Shown: positions 5,149-5,165 of the stretch, piece after piece | How the letters are laid out: every line of letters starts with the position of its first letter | How positions within the stretch are numbered: position 1 is the first letter of the stretch | Source: Coriobacteriaceae bacterium | Lineage (GTDB): Bacteria > Actinomycetota > Coriobacteriia > Coriobacteriales > Eggerthellaceae | Reading direction: 5' to 3' | DNA: 5,165 nt | Assembly (NCBI GenBank): GCA_015062635.1 | Contig: SUUF01000062.1 | Location: 6,342 to 11,506 of the forward strand | Made by a program: the position numbers and the translations under genes | Notes under the pieces: model-generated | What the model saw: only the letters and a program-made list of their open reading frames with translations | Databases searched by the model: none | What the model was told of the DNA's origin: nothing

Positions 5149-5165
5149 CCTCGCGGCACCCCGCA

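Overview
This 5.2 kb window is high-GC bacterial DNA. The gene content is a Tat-exported DUF362 lipoprotein, an aldo/keto reductase, a KefF/YwrO-type flavoprotein, a MerR regulator and a radical SAM protein. Together these suggest an anaerobic actinobacterium such as a Coriobacteriia/Eggerthellaceae gut organism. The taxonomic guess is an inference from gene content and base composition only.

Layout: positions 1-3372 hold four genes on the minus strand. In order of transcription they are an aldo/keto reductase (3372-2431), a NAD(P)H-dependent flavodoxin-fold oxidoreductase (2249-1698), a DUF362 Tat lipoprotein (1697-471) and a MerR-family regulator (314 to beyond the left edge, C-terminus missing). 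Flavoprotein and lipoprotein are joined as TAAATG, with no gap. Ahead of the first gene is a textbook MerR-type promoter: TTGACT and CACAAT boxes with a 19-bp spacer, and a perfect 22-bp palindrome across that spacer. The simplest reading is that the MerR protein encoded last in the cluster controls the cluster, and so itself, from this site. The two soluble enzymes suggest a response to reactive carbonyls, quinones or another small electrophile. The inducer is not visible in the sequence.

Positions 3373-3711 form a divergent intergenic region of about 340 bases. It carries the MerR promoter, a nested inverted repeat and two copies of a 22-bp direct repeat just ahead of the plus-strand gene. 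That gene (3712-5148) encodes a complete radical SAM protein with a CxxxCxxC cluster motif and a short SPASM/twitch-like C-terminal cysteine set. Its substrate is unknown.

The most unusual items are: (i) a His/Asp-rich heptad repeat of about 40 residues placed before the Tat signal of the DUF362 lipoprotein; (ii) three copies of a hairpin-bearing repeat between the first two operon genes; and (iii) the MerR promoter, which ties a DUF362 lipoprotein of unknown function into a redox-stress style operon.
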